Source of the DNA: Candidatus Atribacteria bacterium
Lineage (GTDB): Bacteria > Atribacterota > JALVIU01
Direction: 5' to 3'
NCBI GenBank assembly: GCA_027028665.1
Contig: JALVIU010000206.1
Span: forward strand, 1 to 32,701
Length of the DNA: 32,701 bases
The notes under the pieces are model-generated. The model did not search any database and was not told the DNA's origin. It saw nothing but the letters and a program-made list of their open reading frames with translations. The translations under genes were made by a program, and so were the position numbers. The stretch's first letter is position 1; every line of letters starts with the position of its first letter. Positions 22,324 through 30,929 of this stretch are shown here, in pieces.

Positions 22324-24219
22324 CTTTATCTCAATAGTGTGTGCAGAAAACCAATCGAGGTCTTTTAGCTCCTTTGGGGTGGTGATATCAGATATATCAT
22401 AGACTACAATACCGTTTTCCCCATCTGCTATCCATAAAATATCCCCATCAATTACTATATTCCATGCATAACCCTTTGTGTCTATTGAGGAGGCCAATGT
22501 AGGAACAGTATATACAGAAGTTATCTTCAGTGCCTTTACACCCCCTTCTCCCAGTGCCAGAAAGAGATAATTACCATCTTTTTTTATCCTTACAATAGGG
22601 GATGTAAACTTCATGGTACCTATAACTTCGATCTTTTTTGGATTTTCAAGAGATATGATCTCTAATGTTCCATTTTTTTCTCCCAGATATATAATATCAT
22701 CTATCTTATAAATTGAGGTAACAGGGGATTTTGTTTTATATCTTCTTAAGACTTTTATACCCTTTTTATCTGTTATATCAATTACAAAAAATCCTGCCTT
22801 ACCATCTGCCATATATATGATATTACCTTCTGGATAAAGGTCGTATAAATTGCCATCTGTAGCATATTTTTTTACAAGTTCTGGAGCAGTTTTATCCTTT
22901 TTCGTACTGTAAAAGAAAAGCCCATAATCCAGTGCGCATACATATATATCATCTTCCTTTTTATACAATCGAAAGGCCCTTGGTGGAATATTTGATATAC
23001 CATCTATTCTATAAGGCTCTCCATCTTCCTTAATACTTAGGGCGCTTAAATACCCCTTTTGTAAAAAATATCCGTATTTTTTATCCTTGTAGAAATCCAC
23101 TGCTCCTTTTAACGTTCTATACCAGTTTATCGGCACCATTTTCTTTTTATCTAAAATGATTAAACCATCTTTTTCATCTACTGCATAGATGAATTTATTA
23201 TCTTTTGTAATTGATATACAGTCTGTATATAGATTGAGGGTTTTCTTTTTGAATATGCGTTCTATATTGTCAATATTTACTATCTCTATGCCATATTTCC
23301 CCATAGAAAGATAAATGTAGTTCATGAGATACACAAGGTCTTCTATGGAATGATTTGCCTTAAATATACCTACCTTTTTTATCTTTGCAGAGACCTCTGT
23401 ACCCTTTTTTGTCTTTTTCTTGTTTATCTGAAGCTCAAAGACCCTTAAGGTAAAGCCATTATCATCTACTGCAAATAGATAATCCTCATACAGTAAGAAA
23501 TATTCTATATTATCCCCTACCTTTTTGCTCTTTATGAGTTTGGGTGTTTCAGGTTCTCTAATATCATATATAGATAGTGTATCCCTCTTTACCACAAATA
23601 AATAGTTGTCTCTTACAGAAAGATGGAAGGAAAAAGGGGCATCTTTTTTTGTTTTAGGTATCAGGACAGTTACTTTTTTGGGGTTTTTGGGCTCTTTTGC
23701 ATTTATAATAACAAGGCCTTCAGAGGATGCAGTATATATATACCTATCCCTTGCTACCACATCATAGAATATATTATTATCATTGTATATACCCATTTTT
23801 GATGGTACCTTTTTATCCCTTAGATCTACAATTAATATACCTGATATGCCGTAAGGTATATACATCCTGTTTCTCTCTATAAATATCTTATGTGGATAGG
23901 AAGAGGGGTAGGGATACTTTTCTATTTGAGGTACAAACCTACTTATAAGCTCTGGATTTTCTGGATCTTTCAGTGAGTATATATAGACCCCGTTTTTATC
24001 CCCTATATATAGATAGTTATCTTCTACGTGTGTTGTAATGATCCCTGTATCTTTTAGAAGGTGTTTTTTTATCTCTAACTTATCTATTTTTTTAAATTTT
24101 ACTATATATAAACCTTCTTTACCACCTATATATAAGTGGTTTTTTATAGGTTTTTCTCCATATGCAATATTACATAATAAGAAAATGGTAAAAATTAAGG
24201 CCAATATGCCCTTTTTCAT
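22321..24219 (-). CDS. LVIVD-repeat beta-propeller protein, secreted
   Basis: A 632-residue protein with a signal peptide (MKKGILALIFTIFLLCNIAYG, cleavage probably near residue 21) and then many repeats of about 40-55 residues of the LVIVD type: DNYLYIGDKNGVYIYSLKDP, GISGILIVDLRDKKVPSK, SSEGLVIINAKEPKNPKKV, and at the end GENGIVVYDISDITTPKEL. These form one or two beta-propellers outside the cytoplasmic membrane. No catalytic motif or anchor is visible, so a scaffold or binding role is likely. The start overlaps the HAD gene stop (ATGA), so the two are co-translated. Lys content is high. Confidence 0.8.
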   Translation of the reverse strand: MKKGILALIFTIFLLCNIAYGEKPIKNHLYIGGKEGLYIVKFKKIDKLEIKKHLLKDTGIITTHVEDNYLYIGDKNGVYIYSLKDPENPELISRFVPQIEKYPYPSSYPHKIFIERNRMYIPYGISGILIVDLRDKKVPSKMGIYNDNNIFYDVVARDRYIYTASSEGLVIINAKEPKNPKKVTVLIPKTKKDAPFSFHLSVRDNYLFVVKRDTLSIYDIREPETPKLIKSKKVGDNIEYFLLYEDYLFAVDDNGFTLRVFELQINKKKTKKGTEVSAKIKKVGIFKANHSIEDLVYLMNYIYLSMGKYGIEIVNIDNIERIFKKKTLNLYTDCISITKDNKFIYAVDEKDGLIILDKKKMVPINWYRTLKGAVDFYKDKKYGYFLQKGYLSALSIKEDGEPYRIDGISNIPPRAFRLYKKEDDIYVCALDYGLFFYSTKKDKTAPELVKKYATDGNLYDLYPEGNIIYMADGKAGFFVIDITDKKGIKVLRRYKTKSPVTSIYKIDDIIYLGEKNGTLEIISLENPKKIEVIGTMKFTSPIVRIKKDGNYLFLALGEGGVKALKITSVYTVPTLASSIDTKGYAWNIVIDGDILWIADGENGIVVYDISDITTPKELKDLDWFSAHTIEIK

Positions 24220-25001
24220 TTTTTCTCCAGTATAGATGGGATCTCCTTTAATGAAAGAATCATATAGTCTGGCATAAATTCAAATATATCATCTCTCTGC
24301 AGGATCTCTTTTTTCCATGCCTCTTTATAAAATGGAATAAAATCGGGATGAGATACTCTTTCCCATGGGGAAAGTTCCTTTAGACTCTCTGGTACATCAA
24401 ATCTATAGATCCATATAAATTCTGCACCCACCCTCTTTGTTGGTATCATATCAAAATATAGCCAGTCTCCTACATATAGATGTCTTTCTCCTTTTTCCCT
24501 CATAAGGGTTTTTTCAAGGTAGTCTTTTATAGGTTTTCCGTATCCTACCATATCATTTGTATAGATTTCCTTAAAGTACTTATCAAGTCCTCTGCTTTTG
24601 AGTACAGGTATCTGGTAGGCAGTATAGCCATTTGTTATAAGGATCATGGTAAGGTCTTTTCTTTGACTCAAAAGTTCAAGGGTATCTTTTACATCAGGAT
24701 ATACATATACGGCATCTTCATTTTGCACCGCCTTTTTAACCCAATCTGATAGCTTTTCCTTAAATTCTATTTCGTATTTTTCCGCGATCTTTTTTACAAT
24801 GTCGTCCCAATCAAAAGGATATACAAATTTTTTGGATACATTAAGCCTTCTTCTATGTTCTTCTATGATTTCATTTATTATTTCCCTCTCTTCCTTATCT
24901 ACCCCGTTTTCTTTAAAATATTTTACAATCCAGGGAAATATATAGGGTCTAAAAGGTCCACGTACAAGTACACCATCCATATCAAATCCAAGTATTATCA
25001 T
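24216..25001 (-). CDS. HAD-superfamily hydrolase
   Basis: A 261-residue phosphatase-like protein. Motif I is FDMDGVLVRG with Asp7 and Asp9, motif II is LITNG, a conserved Lys is in YGKPIKDYLEK, and motif IV is probably YVGDWLYFDMIPTKRVGAEFIW, where the second Asp is displaced (GDWLYFD rather than GDxxxD). It resembles haloacid dehalogenase-like phosphatases acting on small phosphorylated metabolites; the substrate is unknown. I chose the ATG at 25001 because AAGGAG is 7 nt upstream; an ATG at 25037 has no SD and would put this one inside the gene. It overlaps the start of the LVIVD gene. Confidence 0.85.
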   Translation of the reverse strand: MIILGFDMDGVLVRGPFRPYIFPWIVKYFKENGVDKEEREIINEIIEEHRRRLNVSKKFVYPFDWDDIVKKIAEKYEIEFKEKLSDWVKKAVQNEDAVYVYPDVKDTLELLSQRKDLTMILITNGYTAYQIPVLKSRGLDKYFKEIYTNDMVGYGKPIKDYLEKTLMREKGERHLYVGDWLYFDMIPTKRVGAEFIWIYRFDVPESLKELSPWERVSHPDFIPFYKEAWKKEILQRDDIFEFMPDYMILSLKEIPSILEKK

Positions 25002-25037
25002 TTGTAAACTCCTTATTTTTATATTAAAGTTGTTCAA

Positions 25038-25066
25038 ATTTTATCATATAAATTCTTCTTTTACAA
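25038..25066 (-). promoter_or_regulatory. Promoter of the HAD-LVIVD operon
   Basis: On the reverse strand TTGTAA (25061-25066), 17 nt, TAAAAT (25038-25043), with TG before the -10 box (TGATAAAAT, extended type). Confidence 0.55.
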
Positions 25067-25312
25067 GTTTACTATAAAGAAGTTGTCTTTTGTTATGTTA
25101 TCTTTTTGGAGGTATAGATTTTTATATTTGCATCTTTATATTTATGATTATTCCAGCAAAATTTGTATTTTATAATAAAAACTATAAAAAAACCAAAAAA
25201 ATAAAGATTGGCAAAGATATGTTTTTCTTAAGATATTAAGGCAATCCTTATTCCTTATTATACATAAATAGGTTATAAGAAAAAATAATTATTTAACAAT
25301 TGATTTGCAATA
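25067..25312. other. AT-rich intergenic stretch with no gene seen
   Basis: Between the HAD promoter and the DUF917 promoter no ORF with an SD was found on either strand, nor any tRNA-like or riboswitch-like structure that I can recognise. An isolated GGAGG at 25108-25112 is followed by no usable ORF. One copy of AGGTTATAA (25270-25278) repeats a sequence found over the -10 box downstream. Confidence 0.5.
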
Positions 25313-25342
25313 TTGACAAGAAGAGTGATTAAAGGTTATAAT
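25313..25342 (+). promoter_or_regulatory. Promoter of the DUF917-Dpp-M29 operon
   Basis: TTGACA (25313-25318), 18 nt, TATAAT (25337-25342): both boxes are exact. AGGTTA (25333-25338) and TAACCT (25358-25363) form an inverted repeat around the -10 box and start site, a candidate operator. Confidence 0.8.
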
Positions 25343-25381
25343 TATTTACAATAACGTTAACCTAATCTGGGAGATGGATAT

Positions 25382-26428
25382 ATGAAGAGGAAGATCGATC
25401 CTTATTTTGCCAGGACTCTTGTGTATGGTGGCGCGGTGCTTGGTGGAGGAGGCGGGGGAAATATCGAAGAAGGCCTGGAATTTATAGATGAGCTCTCCAG
25501 GTATAAAAATCCGCTTCTTTTATCTCCAGATGAGATAGATGATGGATATATAGTAACTGTTGCGATGGTAGGTGCTCCTTCTTCAAAAAAGAAGCTTTCC
25601 TCATCTATTATTATCTCTTCATTTGAATTCTTTAGAGAAAATTTCAAACAAGAAATATCAGGTATTATTACAAATGAAATGGGTCCATTTGCCTCTGTAA
25701 ATGGGCTCTTACAATCTGCCTTCACCCTGGTTCCAATTATTGATGCACCTGCAAATGGGAGGGCTCATCCCCTTTCTGCTATGGGAGCCATGGGCTTGAG
25801 CAAGTTAAAGAACTATGTATCTTATCAGTCAGGTGTAAGTGATCTCCTCAAAGTCTATGTAGAAGGAGATATAAACACCACCTCTCAACTTATGCGGAGT
25901 GCCTCTGTGGTTTCAGGGGGTATTATATCTATTACAAGAAACCCGGTAGATATTGGATATCTAAGGGAAAATGGTGCAGTAGGGGCTATAGATTTTACCC
26001 ATAAACTTGGAGATATCTGGCTAAGCAGGAAAGAGCCCATGGAGAAGATAGATGGGTGTATATCTTTCCTAAAAGGTAATAATCTGGGCAGGTTCTCTAT
26101 AGATAATGTAACCTTATCTCAGGAGGGTGGTTTTGATATAGGAAGAGTAACCTTTGGAGATTTTGAGCTTATCTTCTGGAATGAATACATGACCCTTGAG
26201 AAAAAGGGAATACGAATAGCTACATTTCCCGATCTTATTGTACTCTTTGATCCTTTGACAGGGCTTCCTCTTTCATCCTATGAACTCACAAAGGGACAGG
26301 AGATTGTGGCTTCATATACAAGCTATAAAAACATTATTCTTGGAAGTGGCATGAGGGATAAAACCCTTTTTGAATATACAGAAAAGGTCATAGGTAAGGA
26401 TCTTATAAGATACCTTGACCTATTTTAA
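25382..26428 (+). CDS. DUF917 family protein (S-methyl thiohydantoin desulfurase-like domain)
   Basis: A 348-residue DUF917 protein. The N-terminal glycine cluster LGGGGGGNIEEGLEF (20-34) is the family hallmark, followed by TNEMGPFASVNGLLQSA, PIIDAPANGRAHPLSAMG and, near the C-terminus, FPDLIVLFDPLTGLPLSS. The family is tied to hydantoin and related ring compounds by gene context, and Pfam names the fold after S-methyl thiohydantoin desulfurase. The length is normal. It is the first gene after a strong promoter and lies 18 nt before the binding protein of a Dpp-type importer, so it probably acts on the imported compound or a product of it. The SD is GGGAG. Confidence 0.88.
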   Translation: MKRKIDPYFARTLVYGGAVLGGGGGGNIEEGLEFIDELSRYKNPLLLSPDEIDDGYIVTVAMVGAPSSKKKLSSSIIISSFEFFRENFKQEISGIITNEMGPFASVNGLLQSAFTLVPIIDAPANGRAHPLSAMGAMGLSKLKNYVSYQSGVSDLLKVYVEGDINTTSQLMRSASVVSGGIISITRNPVDIGYLRENGAVGAIDFTHKLGDIWLSRKEPMEKIDGCISFLKGNNLGRFSIDNVTLSQEGGFDIGRVTFGDFELIFWNEYMTLEKKGIRIATFPDLIVLFDPLTGLPLSSYELTKGQEIVASYTSYKNIILGSGMRDKTLFEYTEKVIGKDLIRYLDLF

Positions 26429-26446
26429 AGAAGGAGGTGTAGGTTT

Positions 26447-28033
26447 ATGAAGAAGTTTTTGGTATTCTCTTTGGTATTAACACTTGTTTTGACCTCATTT
26501 GCACTTGTAGGATATGCAAAAGAGGTGGTATTTAAATATGCAACAGGGCAGGAAACTATGTGTTTTGATCCAGCACTTCATAGAGATGAGACACAGTCTG
26601 CAAATGTCTTCAACCTTTATGATCCACTGTTTTATCCTGTAAGAGGTGGGGCACCTATTCCATGGCTTGTAGAGTCTTATAAGGTCTCAGATGATGGAAA
26701 AGTCTATACCTTCAAACTGAAAAAAGGTGTAAAATTTCATGATGGAACAGAGATGACAGCAGAAGATGTTGCATTTTCTATGTTGAGAATGATAAAAATC
26801 AATCAGGGATTTTCCTGGCTATGGAAGGGTATAGTGGATCCAGAGAAGATAGAAGTATTGGATAAATACACGGTAAAGTTTGTATTGAACAAACCTTATG
26901 GTCCATTCATTGCAACACTTGTACAGTTTCATGTGGTAAATAAGGATCTACTTATGAAGAATAAAAAACCTGGTGATTGGGGTGAATACGGAGACTTTGG
27001 TATGGCATATCTCCAGGACCATGATGCAGGCTCAGGTCCATTTACCCTTGAGAAGGTACAACTTGGTGATAGGCTCACATTGAAGAAGTTTGATGGGTAT
27101 TTCAAGGGCTTTAAGGAAAATTCCCCTGATGTGGTGAACTGGCTTGTAGTTCCAGAGAAAGCTACATATGTAGCTATGCTCAAAAAGGGAGAAGTTGATA
27201 TGATAGATCAATGGCTCTCTCCTGAGAACTTTAAAGACCTTGCAAAAACAAAGGGTGTTGTGGTTCAGGAAGATCCAAATGTGCAACTCTTCTTCCTCCA
27301 GATGAACAATAAAAAGAAACCCCTTGATGATGTAAATGTAAGAAAAGCAATATCTTATGCATTTGATTATAAAGTGGCAGTAAATGATATATTTAAAGGT
27401 GGAAAACAGGCAGAAGGTCCTGTTCCTATCCTTATGCCAGGACATGCAAAAGATGTGACAGTTTATCATAAAGATCTCAAAAAGGCAAAAGAATACCTTG
27501 CAAAATCCAAGTATTCCAAAGCCGAACTTAAAAACATGGAACTTACATATGTATATGTAAATTCTCTTGATCTTGAGAGAAAAATAGGTCTTTTGCTTGC
27601 CAATGATCTTGCACAAATTGGTCTGAAGGTTAAGATAAAAGGTGAAACATGGTCAAGAATTACCCAGCTTGCAAAATCTCCTGATACTACACCACACTTT
27701 ACGGCTATATTCCATACTGCAAAATATCCATCCCCAGATAGCCATACATATCTTATGTACAATAAACATGCATGGGGTACCTATATTTCTATGAGTTGGT
27801 ATGATAATCCAAAGGTAGATGAACTTACCGAAAAGGCGAGACAGACCATTGATGTAAATGAGAGATATAAATTATATGAAGAAGTCCAGAGAATAGTAAC
27901 AGCTGATGCAGCATCTCTGTATATTGTAAACCCACTTCATAGGATCGCATTTAGAGATTGGGTAAAGGACTATAATTATGTAGGAATCCTTGGATACGAT
28001 CTTGAATTTGATCATTTGAAGATAGAAAAATAG
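26447..28033 (+). CDS. Peptide/nickel-type ABC substrate-binding protein (SBP family 5)
   Basis: A 528-residue secreted binding protein of the DppA/OppA family (SBP_bac_5). It has a signal peptide (MKKFLVFSLVLTLVLTSFAL, cleavage probably after GYA) without a lipobox. Typical motifs are YTFKLKKGVKFHDGTEMTAEDVAFS, GSGPFTLEKVQLGDRL, PLDDVNVRKAISYAFDY and the C-terminal YEEVQRIVTADAASLYIVNP. The SD AAGGAGGTG lies 9 nt before the ATG. A strong hairpin follows the stop, which probably protects this part of the mRNA so that binding protein is made in excess over the membrane subunits. The ligand could be a peptide, a hydantoin-like compound or a metal chelate; sequence alone cannot decide. Confidence 0.93.
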   Translation: MKKFLVFSLVLTLVLTSFALVGYAKEVVFKYATGQETMCFDPALHRDETQSANVFNLYDPLFYPVRGGAPIPWLVESYKVSDDGKVYTFKLKKGVKFHDGTEMTAEDVAFSMLRMIKINQGFSWLWKGIVDPEKIEVLDKYTVKFVLNKPYGPFIATLVQFHVVNKDLLMKNKKPGDWGEYGDFGMAYLQDHDAGSGPFTLEKVQLGDRLTLKKFDGYFKGFKENSPDVVNWLVVPEKATYVAMLKKGEVDMIDQWLSPENFKDLAKTKGVVVQEDPNVQLFFLQMNNKKKPLDDVNVRKAISYAFDYKVAVNDIFKGGKQAEGPVPILMPGHAKDVTVYHKDLKKAKEYLAKSKYSKAELKNMELTYVYVNSLDLERKIGLLLANDLAQIGLKVKIKGETWSRITQLAKSPDTTPHFTAIFHTAKYPSPDSHTYLMYNKHAWGTYISMSWYDNPKVDELTEKARQTIDVNERYKLYEEVQRIVTADAASLYIVNPLHRIAFRDWVKDYNYVGILGYDLEFDHLKIEK

Positions 28034-28036
28034 GAA

Positions 28037-28067
28037 ATAAATAAGGGGGGCTTCCCCCCTTATTTAT
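28037..28067 (+). terminator. Strong hairpin between binding-protein and permease genes (attenuator/stabiliser)
   Basis: A 14-bp perfect stem ATAAATAAGGGGGG / CCCCCCTTATTTAT with loop CTT. No T-run follows, and the next gene starts 3 nt later, so it is more likely an mRNA-stabilising or partial terminator element than a full stop. Confidence 0.75.
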
Positions 28068-28069
28068 AA

Positions 28070-29074
28070 ATGATTATGAACATAAAAAGTAGATTAATTC
28101 AGATAATATTTACACTTTTTGGACTTTCTGTGCTTATCTTCTTTCTTGCCCGTGTTATGCCTGGAGATCCTGCAAGATTGGCATTGGGACCTGAGGCTAC
28201 ACAGGAACAGGTTGAGGATCTGCGGCATAAGTTGGGACTTGACAAGCCACTTCCATATCAATATTGGGAGTTTCTGAAGGGACTTGCCCATGGAAAGATG
28301 GGGATCTCTCTTATTACAAAGAGAGATGTTTCAAAAGATATAAAAGATAGGCTCCCTGCAACCCTTGAGCTTATAATATTTGCGATGACATTCTCTGTCA
28401 TTGTAGGTGTACCTCTTGGAATCGTGGCTGCCTTAAAAAAAGATAAGTTTTTGGACAATTTTACAAGGGTATTTGCTTTTTCTGGGGTATCTTTTCCAAG
28501 ATTTTGGATAGGTATAATGTTTCAATTGATCTTTGCATATGCCTTATCGCTTTTACCCCTTACAGGAAGAATATCTGGTGACCCCCCTACCCATATTACG
28601 GGTTTTTATGTATTGGATAGCCTGCTTACTCTTAACTTTTCTGCCCTCTGGGATGCACTTTTACACCTTGCCTTACCTGTACTTACTTTGTCTTTGTCAC
28701 CTATTGCACAGATTACAAGGCTTATAAGGGCAAATATGGTGGAGCAGATGAGAAAGGACTATACTCTTGCTTTAAGGGTAAATGGTTTACCTGAAAATCT
28801 CAATATATATAAATACATGTTGAAAAATGCCTTTACATCAACCCTTACAATTATCGGTCTTTTATTTGGCTGGCTTTTAGGAAATGCATTTGTAGTGGAG
28901 ACTGTATTTGCATGGCCTGGTATGGCAAGATATGGTATAAATTCTGTTATTAGAAAGGATTTTAACGCAGTTGTAGGGGTTACTCTTGTGGTAGGGATTA
29001 CTTATGTTATTATAAATCTTATAGTCGATATATTATACAGATATCTTGATCCAAGGATAGGGCTTGAAAAATGA
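28070..29074 (+). CDS. Dipeptide/oligopeptide ABC permease, DppB type
   Basis: A 334-residue inner membrane protein with the DppB layout: N-terminal LIQIIFTLFGLSVLIFFLARVMPGDPA (amphipathic start, TM1 and the family PGDP motif), EDLRHKLGLDKPLPYQYWEFL, five further membrane segments, and an EAA loop in DYTLALRVNGLPENLNIYKYMLKNA, where Val-Asn replaces the more usual Ala-Lys-Gly. The start is at 28070 or possibly the second Met at 28076; neither has an SD, because the upstream bases are taken up by the hairpin. The stop overlaps the next permease gene (ATGA). Confidence 0.9.
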   Translation: MIMNIKSRLIQIIFTLFGLSVLIFFLARVMPGDPARLALGPEATQEQVEDLRHKLGLDKPLPYQYWEFLKGLAHGKMGISLITKRDVSKDIKDRLPATLELIIFAMTFSVIVGVPLGIVAALKKDKFLDNFTRVFAFSGVSFPRFWIGIMFQLIFAYALSLLPLTGRISGDPPTHITGFYVLDSLLTLNFSALWDALLHLALPVLTLSLSPIAQITRLIRANMVEQMRKDYTLALRVNGLPENLNIYKYMLKNAFTSTLTIIGLLFGWLLGNAFVVETVFAWPGMARYGINSVIRKDFNAVVGVTLVVGITYVIINLIVDILYRYLDPRIGLEK

Positions 29075-29931
29075 AGAAATTTAAAGAGAGTTCTCTATAT
29101 CTTCCCTTATATAGGTTTTTTCAAAATAGACTATCGGTGGTGGGTGCAATTATCATAATAGTGGTGGTACTTATTTCTATATTTGCTCCTTATCTTGCGC
29201 CATATCCAGAGGATGCAGGGGGGGCAATTCATTTCTCTGATACATTTCAACCTCCAAGTAGAAAACACCTTCTTGGCACAGATGATGTAGGAAGAGATGT
29301 GTTATCAAGAATACTTATAGGATCACGTATATCACTTCTTTTAGGGGTGGTGGTTCTAACTATTGCCGTGCTTATTGGCATCCCACTGGGACTTATTGCA
29401 GGATATTTTGGAGGACTTACAGAGAAGATCATAATGCGTACCACAGATATATTTCTCTCTATTCCCCCTCTGGTTCTGGCCCTTGCTGTAAGTGCTGCCT
29501 TTGAACCAAATTTGAGAAATAGTATGATAGCTATAGCTTTTTCCTGGTGGCCCTGGTATACAAGGCTTGCATATGGTGAAACACTTTCCATAAAGGAAGA
29601 GGATTTTATAGAGGTGGCAGAATCCTTAGGTGCAAGTAAGTGGTACATAATATTTAGAGAGATCTTGCCAAATATGACATCTACCCTTGTTGTGAAGATA
29701 AGTCTTGATTTTGGTTATGCGATCCTGACAGGTGCAGCACTGGGATTTTTGGGTCTCGGTGCACAGCCTCCTACGCCTGAGTGGGGTACAATGGTGAGTC
29801 TGGGCAGAGAATACTTACCAAATGTATGGTGGATCTCTACATTCTCCGGTCTTGCCATATTCATTACAGTTCTCGGATTTAATCTCCTGGGTGATGGTCT
29901 AAGAGACTTTTTCGATGTTGAGGTAAACTGA
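29071..29931 (+). CDS. Dipeptide/oligopeptide ABC permease, DppC type
   Basis: A 286-residue partner permease. N-terminal RFFQNRLSVVGAIIIIVVVLISIFAPYLAPY is the usual DppC signal anchor, followed by PPSRKHLLGTDDVGRDVLSRIL, which is highly typical, and the EAA loop EVAESLGASKWYIIFREILPN. The C-terminus GFLGLGAQPPTPEWGTMV and FNLLGDGLRDFFD also fit. Together with the DppB-type subunit it forms the channel. It overlaps the preceding stop by 4 nt and its own stop shares one base with the start of the first ATPase gene. Confidence 0.94.
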   Translation: MKKFKESSLYLPLYRFFQNRLSVVGAIIIIVVVLISIFAPYLAPYPEDAGGAIHFSDTFQPPSRKHLLGTDDVGRDVLSRILIGSRISLLLGVVVLTIAVLIGIPLGLIAGYFGGLTEKIIMRTTDIFLSIPPLVLALAVSAAFEPNLRNSMIAIAFSWWPWYTRLAYGETLSIKEEDFIEVAESLGASKWYIIFREILPNMTSTLVVKISLDFGYAILTGAALGFLGLGAQPPTPEWGTMVSLGREYLPNVWWISTFSGLAIFITVLGFNLLGDGLRDFFDVEVN

Positions 29932-30929
29932 TGGATGCATTGTTAAAGGTAGAAGATCTCCATGTAAATTTTAAAACACCTTTTGGTATGGCAAAGGTAC
30001 TAAACGGTGTCTCTTTATACATAAAGCCCCAGGAGATCGTCTCTCTGGTGGGAGAGACAGGATGTGGAAAAAGTATTACTGCAAAATCTATCCTTGATGT
30101 TCTTCCTGAAACCTCAATAATCTCTGGTAAAATATCTTTAAAAGATAAGGATTTCCTTTCTATAGGGAAAAAAGAGAGAAGAACCCTTATAAGGTCACGA
30201 ATAGGATATATACCACAAAATCCTATGACCTCGTTAAATCCTGTATTTACTATAGGGGAGGTATTTTTTGACCTTATAAAATGGCATGGGAAAGAGATTG
30301 TACCTTGGAGGGCATATAGGAAATGGAAGAGGCATATAAAAGAAGAGAGAGATATTGCTATAGAACTTTTGAAAAAAGTGCATCTTCCACAGCCAGAAGA
30401 TGTGCTTAGTAAGTATCCTACTCAGCTTTCAGGGGGTATGAGGCAGAGGGTTCTTATCGCTATGTCTATGATAGGTAATAGAGAGTTTCTCATTGCTGAT
30501 GAGCCTACTACAGCCCTTGATGTAACAATTCAGAAGGGGATTGTAGAGCTTATAAAAGAAAAAGTAGAAGAAGAGAGATTATCGGTACTGTATATAACAC
30601 ATAATCTGGGAGTAGCAAAATACTTAAGTAATAGGATATATGTAATGTATGCAGGAGATATTGTGGAGTTTGGGCCATCTGAATCCCTTCTTAGAAATCC
30701 TCTTCATCCATATACGCAGGGTCTTCTAAATTCCATTCCAAAACTTGTAAAAACAGGTTTTTCTGGTATTCCTGGAAGGCTTCCATCATATATTACACCT
30801 CCTGAAGGTTGTAGATTTTCACCAAGATGTCCAAAGAGTATGGAGATATGTAATAATATAAAACCTCCCCTTAAGGAGGTGGAGGAAGGTCATTTTGTAA
30901 GGTGTCATTTATATGGAAAAGATAATTGA
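29931..30929 (+). CDS. Dipeptide/oligopeptide ABC ATPase, DppD type
   Basis: A 332-residue ATPase with Walker A GETGCGKSI (41-49), signature LSGGM (166-170), Walker B LIADEP (187-192) and the switch His in ITHNLGV. The C-terminal oligopeptide/dipeptide transporter domain carries CRFSPRCPKSMEIC and a last Cys in FVRCHLYG, the four-Cys site that binds a [4Fe-4S] cluster in several homologues. It works as a heterodimer with the next gene, whose start lies 17 nt inside this one. The SD is GAGGT. Confidence 0.94.
   Translation: MDALLKVEDLHVNFKTPFGMAKVLNGVSLYIKPQEIVSLVGETGCGKSITAKSILDVLPETSIISGKISLKDKDFLSIGKKERRTLIRSRIGYIPQNPMTSLNPVFTIGEVFFDLIKWHGKEIVPWRAYRKWKRHIKEERDIAIELLKKVHLPQPEDVLSKYPTQLSGGMRQRVLIAMSMIGNREFLIADEPTTALDVTIQKGIVELIKEKVEEERLSVLYITHNLGVAKYLSNRIYVMYAGDIVEFGPSESLLRNPLHPYTQGLLNSIPKLVKTGFSGIPGRLPSYITPPEGCRFSPRCPKSMEICNNIKPPLKEVEEGHFVRCHLYGKDN

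Noticed and set aside
25067-25312. Possible riboswitch or small RNA in the longest gap
   Set aside because: The stretch is very AT-rich, and I could find no conserved aptamer core, stable GC stem or terminator-like end.
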